64,000 nucleotides of DNA. Origin: Rufibacter sediminis (lineage in GTDB: Bacteria > Bacteroidota > Bacteroidia > Cytophagales > Hymenobacteraceae). Below, one piece after another: positions 23,217 to 30,438 of this stretch (position 1 is the first letter of the stretch; the number at the start of each line of letters is the position of its first letter). Position numbers and translations under genes: made by a program. The stretch is from NCBI RefSeq assembly GCF_014269285.1, contig NZ_JACOAF010000029.1:25183-89182 (forward strand), given 5' to 3'. The notes under the pieces were generated by a model. That model saw only the letters and a list, made by a program, of their open reading frames with translations. It did no database searches and had not been told where the DNA came from.

Positions 23217-24126
23217 CGTCCGGCACCTGTTGGGCATCAAAGAGATTACCCCGCAGGACATCCAGTTGATCTTTGAAACCGCTGACCAATTTAAGGAGGT
23301 TCTGAACCGGCCTATCAAGAAAGTACCCTCGTTGCGCGATGTCACCATTGCCAACGTTTTTTTTGAGAACTCCACCCGCACCAAGCTTTCCTTTGAGTTA
23401 GCCGAGAAACGCCTGTCGGCGGATGTGATCAACTTCTCGGCCTCGGGCAGTTCCGTGAAGAAGGGCGAAACCCTGCTGGACACCGTCAACAACATTCTGT
23501 CTATGAAAGTAGACATGATTGTGATGCGCCACAGCAGCCCCGGAGCCCCGCACTTTCTCTCGCGTAAGATCCAGGCCAACATTGTGAACGCCGGCGACGG
23601 CACGCATGAACACCCCACCCAAGCCCTGCTGGACTCTTTCTCCATCCGGCAGAAACTGGGCGAGGTAGCCGGCAAGAAGATTGCCATTATTGGCGACATC
23701 ACGCACTCCCGCGTAGCGCTTTCCAACATCTTTGCCTTGCAGATGCAAGGGGCCGAGGTAGCCGTCTGCGGGCCGCCCACGCTGTTGCCCAAATACATCG
23801 CTGATCTGGGCGTGAAGGTTTTCTGGAACGTGCGCGAAGCCCTGCAATGGTGCGATGTGGCCAACGTGCTGCGCATCCAGCTGGAGCGCCAGACGGGCAA
23901 GCTGTTCCCGTCATTGCGCGAGTATGCGCTTTACTTCGGGATCAACAAGAAGATGCTGGACGAGCTGGACAAGGAAATCGTGTTAATGCACCCCGGTCCC
24001 ATTAACCGGGGCGTGGAACTCACCTCAGATGCCGCTGACTCGCACCACTCCATCATTCTGGACCAGGTAGAGAACGGCGTGGCCATTAGAATGGCGGTGT
24101 TGTACCTGCTGGCCAGCAAAGGATAA
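23203..24126 (+). CDS. pyrB: Aspartate carbamoyltransferase catalytic chain
   Basis: Catalyses carbamoyl phosphate + aspartate to carbamoyl aspartate, the first committed step of pyrimidine synthesis. The carbamoyl-phosphate site is FENSTRTKLSFELAEKRL (STRT), and HPTQALLDSFSI and LMHPGPINRGVEL are also present. The frame is open from 23158, but the ATG at 23203 gives the usual N-terminus (MQQLSVRHLLGI) and the normal ~307-aa length. It overlaps pyrR by 14 bp, so the two are translationally coupled. No pyrI regulatory chain is nearby. Confidence 0.96.
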   Translation: MQQLSVRHLLGIKEITPQDIQLIFETADQFKEVLNRPIKKVPSLRDVTIANVFFENSTRTKLSFELAEKRLSADVINFSASGSSVKKGETLLDTVNNILSMKVDMIVMRHSSPGAPHFLSRKIQANIVNAGDGTHEHPTQALLDSFSIRQKLGEVAGKKIAIIGDITHSRVALSNIFALQMQGAEVAVCGPPTLLPKYIADLGVKVFWNVREALQWCDVANVLRIQLERQTGKLFPSLREYALYFGINKKMLDELDKEIVLMHPGPINRGVELTSDAADSHHSIILDQVENGVAIRMAVLYLLASKG

Positions 24127-24138
24127 GAACCCTCGTCC

Positions 24139-24173
24139 GTTTTGGGGCTATTTTCCAGAAATAAGCCTAAAAC
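24139..24173. repeat. PAL36 copy
   Basis: 35 bp, 12 bp after the pyrB stop; arms GTTTTGGGGCTATTTTCC / ATAAGCCTAAAAC. Confidence 0.85.
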
Positions 24174-24226
24174 CCAAAAAGTCACCTGGCAGCCACACGT
24201 GCCGGATGACTTTTTTGATTTGTGCT

Positions 24227-24262
24227 GTTTTACGCCCAGAATCCAGAAAACAGGACTTAAAC
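24227..24262. repeat. PAL36 copy, degenerate
   Basis: 36 bp, GTTTTACGCCCAG left arm and ACAGGACTTAAAC right arm; second copy in the same gap. Confidence 0.65.
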
Positions 24263-24364
24263 GTCCCTTCTTCCCTGCAGAAAGCTTGATTTCGTCCCTG
24301 ACTTTAAAATAGCAACATCAAAATAGGTACATTTACCGTTTGAAAGTGAAACAAGCTGTACCGT

Positions 24365-24781
24365 ATGATCACCAAAGAACTTGTTAACCCTTTTGGAAGA
24401 GTCTACCTCACCATCACAGCAGACCGCCCTCACAAGCTGATCTATGTCAACTGGATGGGGTATTTAACAGAAGAGAATGTGAGAACGGGAGTTCAGGCGT
24501 ACACCCAGACCTTGGCAGAGGCGGGGTTTCATTGCGTCTTGAATGATACCCGCCTCATTATAGGTTCCTGGGACCATTCCATGGATTGGGTGTTGAACGA
24601 TTGGGCGCCCAGCGCCGCCAAGGCCGGACTCAAGCGGATTGCCATGCTGGCCAACCCAGAAAGCTTTGGGGAGTCATCGGCCGCCACGTTCCTTTCCGAA
24701 GTAAAAGCATTTGAAGCCAAATCTTTTGATAATCTGGACAAAGCCAAAGAATGGCTGACCGCGTATTACTCAAACAAATAA
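24365..24781 (+). CDS. STAS/SpoIIAA-like small protein
   Basis: 138 aa, no signal peptide. The alternating beta/alpha pattern (KLIYVNWMGYLTEENVRTGVQAYTQTLAEAGFHCVLNDTRL ... RIAMLANPESFGESSAATFLSEVKAFEAKSFDNLDKAKEWL) fits the SpoIIAA-like/STAS group of small cytoplasmic proteins seen in many Bacteroidota. No conserved phosphorylatable serine of the anti-sigma-antagonist type can be pinned down, so a partner-switch role is not claimed. TACATTTA at 24328-24335 is a weak -7 candidate. It is followed by a strong bidirectional terminator. Confidence 0.7.
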   Translation: MITKELVNPFGRVYLTITADRPHKLIYVNWMGYLTEENVRTGVQAYTQTLAEAGFHCVLNDTRLIIGSWDHSMDWVLNDWAPSAAKAGLKRIAMLANPESFGESSAATFLSEVKAFEAKSFDNLDKAKEWLTAYYSNK

Positions 24782-24793
24782 CAATTCTACCTT

Positions 24794-24839
24794 AAAACAG
24801 CAGAGCCCGCTATGTAAGAATAGCGGGCTCTGCTGTTTT
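24794..24839. terminator. Bidirectional intrinsic terminator
   Basis: Perfect 19-bp stem (24794-24812 with 24821-24839), 8-nt loop, A-run on one side and T-run on the other. It serves the convergent STAS-like and TolC-like genes. A PAL36 copy overlaps its right edge. Confidence 0.95.
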
Positions 24840-24870
24840 AAGGGCATTTTTCTAAAAAGCAGCCCAAAAC
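24835..24870. repeat. PAL36 copy
   Basis: 36 bp, GTTTTAAGGGCATTTTTC / AAGCAGCCCAAAAC, sharing its first five bases with the terminator stem. Confidence 0.85.
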
Positions 24871-24894
24871 GCTTTTGCCTATCTGATTGAGTTT

Positions 24895-26433
24895 TTAAAA
24901 CGGCAATGGCATGGTCAACGGCTGGTTGGTCTCAAAATCATAGAGCGTCTGCAGCCTTAGGTTGTAGTAAGCGTCCCAGAAGTTGCGCAGGGAGCTCACG
25001 TAGCTGCGGCGCGCTGAGTCGCGCTCGGTGGCGGCCTGGTTCAGGTCCAGTAAGCCAATTTTGCCGCTCAGGTAGCGGTCTTTGGCGCCCAGGAAGCGGC
25101 GCTCGGCCAGGCCGTTGGCTTGCTGGGCAATCTTCATCTGCTCGCGCAGCATCTTGAATCGTTTTACCTGCAGAAAGACGTCTTGCTCAAAGCTCACGCG
25201 CTGCTGCTCCAGATTGGCTTTCACCAGTTTCAGGTTGGCCTTGGCCGTCCCGATTTTTGATTTATTGCGGCCCCAGTCCATGAGCGGCACGCTGAAGCCT
25301 ACGTTGATCCGTTGCTGCGAAACCGGGTCTTCGTACACCGGCCCGAAATTATCGGCCCGCTGGGTGAGACCGTACTGCAGGAAGAGATCGGCGTTTACGC
25401 CGGCGCTGGCTTCGGCCCAGTCCAGGTTGCGTTCGGCGTCCATCTGCTCCCGAATGATCCCGATCATCCGGGACCGGTTTTCGCGGGCTTGTTTCAGGGC
25501 CTGTTCCTCGTCTACCTGAAACTGCGGAATCTGGTCGGGGGCCAGCAACCGGATGGGGTAATTCTCAGTAAAACCCAGGTAGGTTTTCAGGCGCAGCGTG
25601 CTGGTTTCGATGTCCAGTTTGGCCTGTTCCAGGCTTTGCCGCGAGGTGAGCAGACTCAGTTCCAGCTGCAGCAGTTCGTTCACGCTGATCTTGGCCTCGT
25701 AGAACCGGTTCTGGGCAATCTTGAACAGCGTATCATTATTGGCGACGTTTTTCTGGGCGATGTCATAGCCGATCTGGCTTTGCAGCTGGGAGAAATACAG
25801 ATCAGTGGCCCGGATGGCGATGCGCTCCATCTCCTCCCAGAAGTTGCGTTTGGCTTCTTCGTAGCGCAGCGGTTCCGTTTTACGGTCCCATTTCAGGCCG
25901 TTGTGGTTGAACACCGGTTGCCGCAGCGTCACCACCACTGGGTTAGACGCATACGAGTGCCCGCCATTGTTGTCAATACGCTGCAGTTTGGAGTCAATGG
26001 AAATAACCCCGCCCGTGAGGCCGATGTTCTGCTTCAGTTCCAGGTGCCCCGAGGAAACCGCCGACTGCACGCCTACGAACCGGATGTCACCGGTGTTGGG
26101 GTCTGTGACGCGCTCAAAGTCTTTGGTATAGGACGGCAGCGTGGCGTACAAAGCCAATTGCGGCAGGTAATTGCTCTTATACGTCTGGAACTGCCAGGTG
26201 CGGTTTTCCAGCTGAGTCACAGCCTGCTGATAGCTGGGCGACTGCTCCCGGGCCATCTTGATCACCTCGTCCAGGCTCAGCCTACGCGTACCAGGTTCTT
26301 CTGATTCTGGGGGAAGCGGCGCTTCCTTCTGCTGTCCGGCGGCCGGGCACGCCATCAGCACAACGCCCAGAAACCAGGCCCAGGCAAGGGTGCGCGTTGT
26401 GCTCGCTACTCGTATTCCTTTACTCACGTTCAC
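24895..26433 (-). CDS. TolC-family outer-membrane efflux protein
   Basis: Signal peptide (WAWFLGVVLMACPAAGQ). Two repeats of long amphipathic helices and short strands characteristic of TolC/OEP, with ARRLSLDEVIKMAREQSPSYQQAV at the front and RRFLGAKDRYLSGKIGLLDLNQAATERDSARRSYVSSLRNFWDAYYNLR near the end. It would form a trimeric outer-membrane channel. No RND or MFP partner is in the window, so it is orphan. Start GTG 26431-26433, following an in-frame TAG; a second GTG two codons later is possible. 512 aa. Confidence 0.85.
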   Translation of the reverse strand: MNVSKGIRVASTTRTLAWAWFLGVVLMACPAAGQQKEAPLPPESEEPGTRRLSLDEVIKMAREQSPSYQQAVTQLENRTWQFQTYKSNYLPQLALYATLPSYTKDFERVTDPNTGDIRFVGVQSAVSSGHLELKQNIGLTGGVISIDSKLQRIDNNGGHSYASNPVVVTLRQPVFNHNGLKWDRKTEPLRYEEAKRNFWEEMERIAIRATDLYFSQLQSQIGYDIAQKNVANNDTLFKIAQNRFYEAKISVNELLQLELSLLTSRQSLEQAKLDIETSTLRLKTYLGFTENYPIRLLAPDQIPQFQVDEEQALKQARENRSRMIGIIREQMDAERNLDWAEASAGVNADLFLQYGLTQRADNFGPVYEDPVSQQRINVGFSVPLMDWGRNKSKIGTAKANLKLVKANLEQQRVSFEQDVFLQVKRFKMLREQMKIAQQANGLAERRFLGAKDRYLSGKIGLLDLNQAATERDSARRSYVSSLRNFWDAYYNLRLQTLYDFETNQPLTMPLPF

Positions 26434-26481
26434 TCTGATAATCTATGTTTGGCTTGGATAGGCCTGCTTAAATGCATTACT

Positions 26482-26517
26482 GTTTCAGGGCTGTTTTAGA
26501 GAAAACGGCCCTGAAAC
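26482..26517. repeat. PAL36 copy
   Basis: 36 bp, near-perfect GTTTCAGGGCTGTTTT / AAAACGGCCCTGAAAC; 22 bp from the stop of the aminopeptidase gene. Confidence 0.9.
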
Positions 26518-26539
26518 AGTATTGCTGTCAACTCTTTTA

Positions 26540-27829
26540 TTACCCGCGCATCTCGCGTTCAATGTCTTCCAGGGCCAGCGGGATATTCTCCATCAGGTCA
26601 ACCGGGCCGTTGTGGGTGATGAGGAAATCGTTCTCCAGCCTAATGCCCAGCCCTTCCTCCCGGATGTAGATACCGGGTTCGCAGGTGAAGACCATGCCTT
26701 CCTCAAACGGACGGTATTTGTCGCCCACGTCGTGCACGTCAAGGCCCAGGAAGTGCGAGGTGCCGTGCGGGAAGTATTTCTTGTAAAGCGGCTGGGCGGG
26801 GTTCTGGTTGTTCACGTCGGCTTCGGTGAGCAGGTCCAACTTGATGAGCTCGTTCTCCATCACCTTGCCCACAAACTTATGGTACTGGTCCAGGGTGTTG
26901 CCGGGCACCAGCATCTGCTTGGCGGTATTCATCACGTGCAGCACGGCGTTGTAGACATCGGCCTGGCGCGAGGTGAATTTGCCGTTCACCGGAATGGAGC
27001 GGGAAAGATCGGCGGCGTAGTTCGCGTACTCCGCCCCGAAGTCCATGAGCAGCACGTCGCCGTCTTGGCACTCCCGGAAGTTGTCAACGTAGTGCAGAAT
27101 GCAGGCATTGGCGCCCGAGGCGATGATGGAACCGTACGCCGGTCCGCGGGAGCGGTTGCGCAGGAACTCATGGCTGATCTCGGCCTCAATCTCGTACTCC
27201 ATCACACCCGGCTTCACAAACTTGAGAATGCGGCGGAAGGCTTTCTCGGTGATGTTGCAGGCGGTGCGCATGAGCTCGATCTCGCGCGGGTGCTTGATGG
27301 AGCGCAGGTAGTGCAGGTGCTGGGTGCTGCGGCAATAGTTGTGCAGCGGGTATTTTTCTTTAATTTTTTTGATGAAGCGGGCATCGCGGGTTTCCACCTC
27401 CACCACGGCGCGCAGGTGCTCATTGGAGTTGAGGTACACGTTCTCGGCGTACGGCATGAGCGAATTCAGGATGGAGTCAAACTCGTGGGTCCAGAAGATA
27501 GTCTCAATGCCGGAAACCTCACGGGCCTGTTCTTTCGTAAGCTTGTAGCCTTCCCAGGTGAGAATATGGTCATTGGTCTCCCGCACGAACAGAATCTCTT
27601 TGAGGCGCTCCTCGCGGGCATCGGGGAAAAGGATGAGCACGCTTTCCTCCTGATCTATACCACTCAGCCACAACAGGTCGTTGTTCTGCCGGAACGGCAT
27701 GGTGCCGTCGGCGTTGGTGGGCATGACATCATTGGAATGGAAGATGGCCAGTGAGTTGGGCTTCAGGTAAGGCGTGAACTTCTGGCGGTTGTGGACATAA
27801 AGGTCTTTCCCGATAGACTCGTATTTCAT
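26540..27829 (-). CDS. pepP: Xaa-Pro aminopeptidase (aminopeptidase P)
   Basis: Removes an N-terminal residue preceding proline. N-terminal creatinase-like domain (about 1-170) and a C-terminal pita-bread domain with the two-metal site: D in LLMDFGAEYANY and DLSRSIPVNG, H in HGTSHFLGLDVHD, E in FTCEPGIYI and E in GIRLENDFLI. 429 aa is typical of the PepP group. Cytoplasmic; no signal peptide. Start ATG 27827-27829. Divergent from the subtilase gene. Confidence 0.93.
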   Translation of the reverse strand: MKYESIGKDLYVHNRQKFTPYLKPNSLAIFHSNDVMPTNADGTMPFRQNNDLLWLSGIDQEESVLILFPDAREERLKEILFVRETNDHILTWEGYKLTKEQAREVSGIETIFWTHEFDSILNSLMPYAENVYLNSNEHLRAVVEVETRDARFIKKIKEKYPLHNYCRSTQHLHYLRSIKHPREIELMRTACNITEKAFRRILKFVKPGVMEYEIEAEISHEFLRNRSRGPAYGSIIASGANACILHYVDNFRECQDGDVLLMDFGAEYANYAADLSRSIPVNGKFTSRQADVYNAVLHVMNTAKQMLVPGNTLDQYHKFVGKVMENELIKLDLLTEADVNNQNPAQPLYKKYFPHGTSHFLGLDVHDVGDKYRPFEEGMVFTCEPGIYIREEGLGIRLENDFLITHNGPVDLMENIPLALEDIEREMRG

Positions 27830-27872
27830 AGCGGTACGTTTTGTAGTAGGTTGGTGCGCTACAGGCGGTTAG

Positions 27873-27908
27873 GTTTTAGGCCTGCTTTTCTGAAAGGAGC
27901 CCCGTAAC
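27873..27908. repeat. PAL36 copy
   Basis: 36 bp in a divergent region; GTTTTAGGCCTGCTTTTC left arm and GGAGCCCCGTAAC right arm. Confidence 0.8.
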
Positions 27909-27983
27909 GCTTTGTTTGAAGCTTAAATGTATGACAATAAACGGTAAAATGCAGGCGAATAGCCTCCAATTAATCTCTGGAAC

Positions 27984-29546
27984 GTGCGGGTTTGTACTAT
28001 AGTGTTTTTTTTCTGTGTCTTCTTAATAGGAAGTTCCTTTGCCCAGGAGGCTCCGGTGCCGCAGCGGTATTGGGTGCTCTTCAAAGACAAACCCGCGCCC
28101 GAAACCACTGCTTTGGTGAGCGAGGCGGCGCTGCAACAACGCCGTCTCCGGCACCTTCCGCTCGCCCAATTCTCTGACGTGCCGGTGCATCAGGCGTACC
28201 TGGATAGTCTTTCAAGCCAGGGAGTTACCGTGACCTCGGTTTCCAAATGGCTGAACGCGGCGGCGGTTTTGGCCAGCCCGGCACAGGCGAAGGCGCTGCA
28301 GCAAAACTCGTACGTGAAAGAGCTTCGACCTATCACCGGCTTCTTCGTGCCCAGCCAAACCGCCAGTCCTTTCCAGCCGCAGTACGTGGGCAAAGCGCTG
28401 ACCCAACTCAAGCCCGAAGCCATTCTGGCGGCGGGCCTCACCGGGCGCGGCGTGAAGGTGGGCGTGATTGACGCGGGTTTCTACGAGGCCCCCAAAAAAG
28501 CCGGCCTGCACCCCATCTTCCAGGAAGGCCGCATGCGGGCTTTCCGTGATTTTGTGAACCCGGCCCACAGCCAGACGTTTGACCAGCGCGAGAGTTTCCT
28601 AGACTCGCACGGAACCGATGTGCTGCTCTGCCTGGGCGGCGCAGACCCCAAGGACCGCGTGCTGAGCGGTTTCGCGCCGTCAGCCGATTATTACTTGGCC
28701 CGCACCGATCACGGGAAACGGGAAACCCGCGTGGAGGAAGCGTATTTTGTGCGGGCACTGGAGTGGATGGATAGCCTGGGCGTGCGGCTGGTGAACTCTT
28801 CTTTGGGTTATGGGACCGGTTTTGACAATCCCGCGGAAAACTACCGCCCTGAGCAGATGGACGGCAGCAGCTATCTGGCGCGGGCCGTACAGGTGGCCGT
28901 AGAGGAAAAAGGCATGTTTATAGTCATTGCGGCTGGAAACGACGGCGGAAACAAAAAGTGGCGGGTAGTAAACACCCCCGCCGATGCCGCTGGCGTGCTT
29001 ACCGTGGGCGCCACCGACTACTCCACCTGGACCAAACAGGGCTACAGCAGTATTGGCCCCACCTTCCTGCCGTACCTGAAACCCGATGTGGTCTGTTTTG
29101 CTTCTTCGGGAACTTCTTTTTCCGCGCCCGTTATTGCCGGGCTGGCAGCCTGCCTGCTGGAAGCAAACCCGGCCCTCACCCCCGCTCAGCTTACCCGTAT
29201 TCTGCAGCGGAGCAGCCACCTGTATCCGTTCGGGAATAATTTTGTGGGGTACGGCGTGCCCGATGCGGGCAAAGCGCTGGCCCTGGCCCAAGGGTTAACT
29301 GATTCTCCTGCCGAGGCGGCTCCCGTTCAGGTCTCCGGCCATCGGTTTGTGTATACCCCCGCGCGGGGGTCGGCCATTTCTGAAAACGGCGGCATTGTTC
29401 TGTTCCGGAAAGCTTCTGCCACGCGGGTGATTTCCCAGCAAAAACTCTCCAGCAACGTCAAAAAGATTGTGGTGAAACGTTTACCCGGCGAGACCCACAC
29501 CACGCTGCAGGTGGGCCCGCAGGTCATGGAACTGGTCTGGCTCTAA
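27984..29546 (+). CDS. Secreted S8-family serine peptidase (subtilase)
   Basis: Signal peptide 1-20 (FCVFLIGSSFA), a short N-terminal domain and a subtilisin catalytic domain with an intact triad: D163 (GVIDAGF), H209 (DSHGTDV) and S378 (SSGTSFSAP), with oxyanion N319 (AAGND). No T9SS tail is present; the last ~60 residues form a small beta-rich end. 520 aa. The start is GTG 27984, as there is no ATG at a fitting place. Exported by Sec; periplasmic or outer-membrane associated. Substrate unknown. Confidence 0.88.
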   Translation: MRVCTIVFFFCVFLIGSSFAQEAPVPQRYWVLFKDKPAPETTALVSEAALQQRRLRHLPLAQFSDVPVHQAYLDSLSSQGVTVTSVSKWLNAAAVLASPAQAKALQQNSYVKELRPITGFFVPSQTASPFQPQYVGKALTQLKPEAILAAGLTGRGVKVGVIDAGFYEAPKKAGLHPIFQEGRMRAFRDFVNPAHSQTFDQRESFLDSHGTDVLLCLGGADPKDRVLSGFAPSADYYLARTDHGKRETRVEEAYFVRALEWMDSLGVRLVNSSLGYGTGFDNPAENYRPEQMDGSSYLARAVQVAVEEKGMFIVIAAGNDGGNKKWRVVNTPADAAGVLTVGATDYSTWTKQGYSSIGPTFLPYLKPDVVCFASSGTSFSAPVIAGLAACLLEANPALTPAQLTRILQRSSHLYPFGNNFVGYGVPDAGKALALAQGLTDSPAEAAPVQVSGHRFVYTPARGSAISENGGIVLFRKASATRVISQQKLSSNVKKIVVKRLPGETHTTLQVGPQVMELVWL

Positions 29547-29580
29547 AAAAGCGCTTGTTTTCTGAAAACAGCCTCAAAAC
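29545..29580. repeat. PAL36 copy merged with a stop codon
   Basis: The right arm and centre are typical (CTTGTTTTCTGAAAACAG, CCTCAAAAC), while the left arm is eroded and includes the last two bases of the subtilase TAA. Between convergent genes. Confidence 0.75.
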
Positions 29581-29626
29581 GGACGAGGTTTGACGGGAAG
29601 CAGGTCGCTCTTTTACTGTTTCAAGA

Positions 29627-30034
29627 TCAAGCTTTCCCGCCCGGAACTTGCCCTTTCTCCGGCTTCACTTCGGTTTCGCCTTTGTAGACTTTGCCGGCTT
29701 TTACATCCACGCGGTATTCTGCCTTGGGGTCAAAGGAGATGCTGTAGCCGGTCTGCGGGTCAAACACTTTGCCCAGCTGCGGATAGTGGTGCAATTTGGT
29801 AACAGGGTCCACCATGAAGCCCTGGTGTTTGCCCATGGCATTGGGGAGGGCCACCGATTCTCGGGCTTTCGGCTGATAGACGGGCATGGTGTCCTGCACC
29901 TTGGGGCGATGTTGCGCCTCGAAGATTTTGAAGCGGGTCAGGAAATTTGTCAGGTCATAAGCGGCGGTTTGCGCCTGTACCTTCGGGCCAAGAGCTACCG
30001 CCAGAAGAAGAATCAGCGATTTCAATGTTTTCAT
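29627..30034 (-). CDS. Small secreted protein, function unknown
   Basis: The frame is open to 30169, but the ATG at 30032-30034 starts a clear signal peptide (MKTLKSLILLLAVALGPKVQAQ). The mature protein (about 113 aa) holds VTKLHHYPQLGKVFDPQTGYSISF and ends Lys/Pro/Gly-rich. No family recognised. Convergent with the subtilase gene; the upstream part of the open frame is an AT-rich leader without signal peptide logic. Confidence 0.65.
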   Translation of the reverse strand: MKTLKSLILLLAVALGPKVQAQTAAYDLTNFLTRFKIFEAQHRPKVQDTMPVYQPKARESVALPNAMGKHQGFMVDPVTKLHHYPQLGKVFDPQTGYSISFDPKAEYRVDVKAGKVYKGETEVKPEKGQVPGGKA

Positions 30035-30216
30035 AACGGTCAAGTTGTGTGCTGTTTTTTTCCAAAATGTCGTAATCCCGCACTGCCTGTAGAGAGCAGC
30101 TTTTTTCTCTTTCCGGACGTCCTTTTTGTAACGATTTTCCTTTATACGAAAGTACCTAAACGAAGGCAAACAAAGGAATTACCTATCAGACAATCAGCTA
30201 AACACTACAAAATTCC

Positions 30217-30252
30217 GTTTACCGCCTGTTTTCAAGAAAAGAGCCCGGAAAC
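30217..30252. repeat. PAL36 copy
   Basis: 36 bp, GTTTACCGCCTGTTTTC / AGAGCCCGGAAAC. Its right arm is also the left arm of the hairpin at 30241-30265. Confidence 0.8.
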
Positions 30253-30265
30253 GGGTTCCGGGCTC
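30241..30265. terminator. GC-rich hairpin, possible terminator
   Basis: Perfect 10-bp stem GAGCCCGGAA / TTCCGGGCTC, 5-nt loop. No T-run, so termination is only a possibility. It shares an arm with a PAL36 copy and could form an alternative fold. Confidence 0.5.
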
Positions 30266-30310
30266 CTGGTGGATTATTCTATGTTCTGTCTGCCAAAAGA
30301 AGCACTAACC

Positions 30311-30346
30311 ATTTTGAGGGTAGTTTGGCAGAAACAGCCTTAAAAC
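30311..30346. repeat. PAL36 copy, degenerate
   Basis: 36 bp, ATTTTGAGGGTAGTTTGG / GAAACAGCCTTAAAAC; 92 bp from the stop of the M56 gene. Confidence 0.7.
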
Positions 30347-30438
30347 TGTTTTGGGCAATCTCTTTCAATCCAACTCTTTATTTTGATTTGAAATGCGCTG
30401 ATGAGCTTACCTCTTTTCTCTAAGCGCGCATCCTCTCC

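Larger units (their letters stand above)
30035..30438. other. 404-bp gap between two leftward genes
   Basis: Two PAL36 copies (30217, 30311) and a GC-rich hairpin (30241-30265). The remainder shows no gene; a clear promoter for the small secreted protein was not identified. Confidence 0.65.

Noticed and set aside
25312..26304. 330-codon + strand frame opposite the TolC-like gene
   Set aside because: Low-complexity translation with no signal or domain; the minus-strand gene has a signal peptide and TolC repeats.
26522..27754. 410-codon open frame on the + strand opposite the aminopeptidase P gene
   Set aside because: An antisense shadow: rich in H, V and G with no motif, while the minus frame has all catalytic residues.
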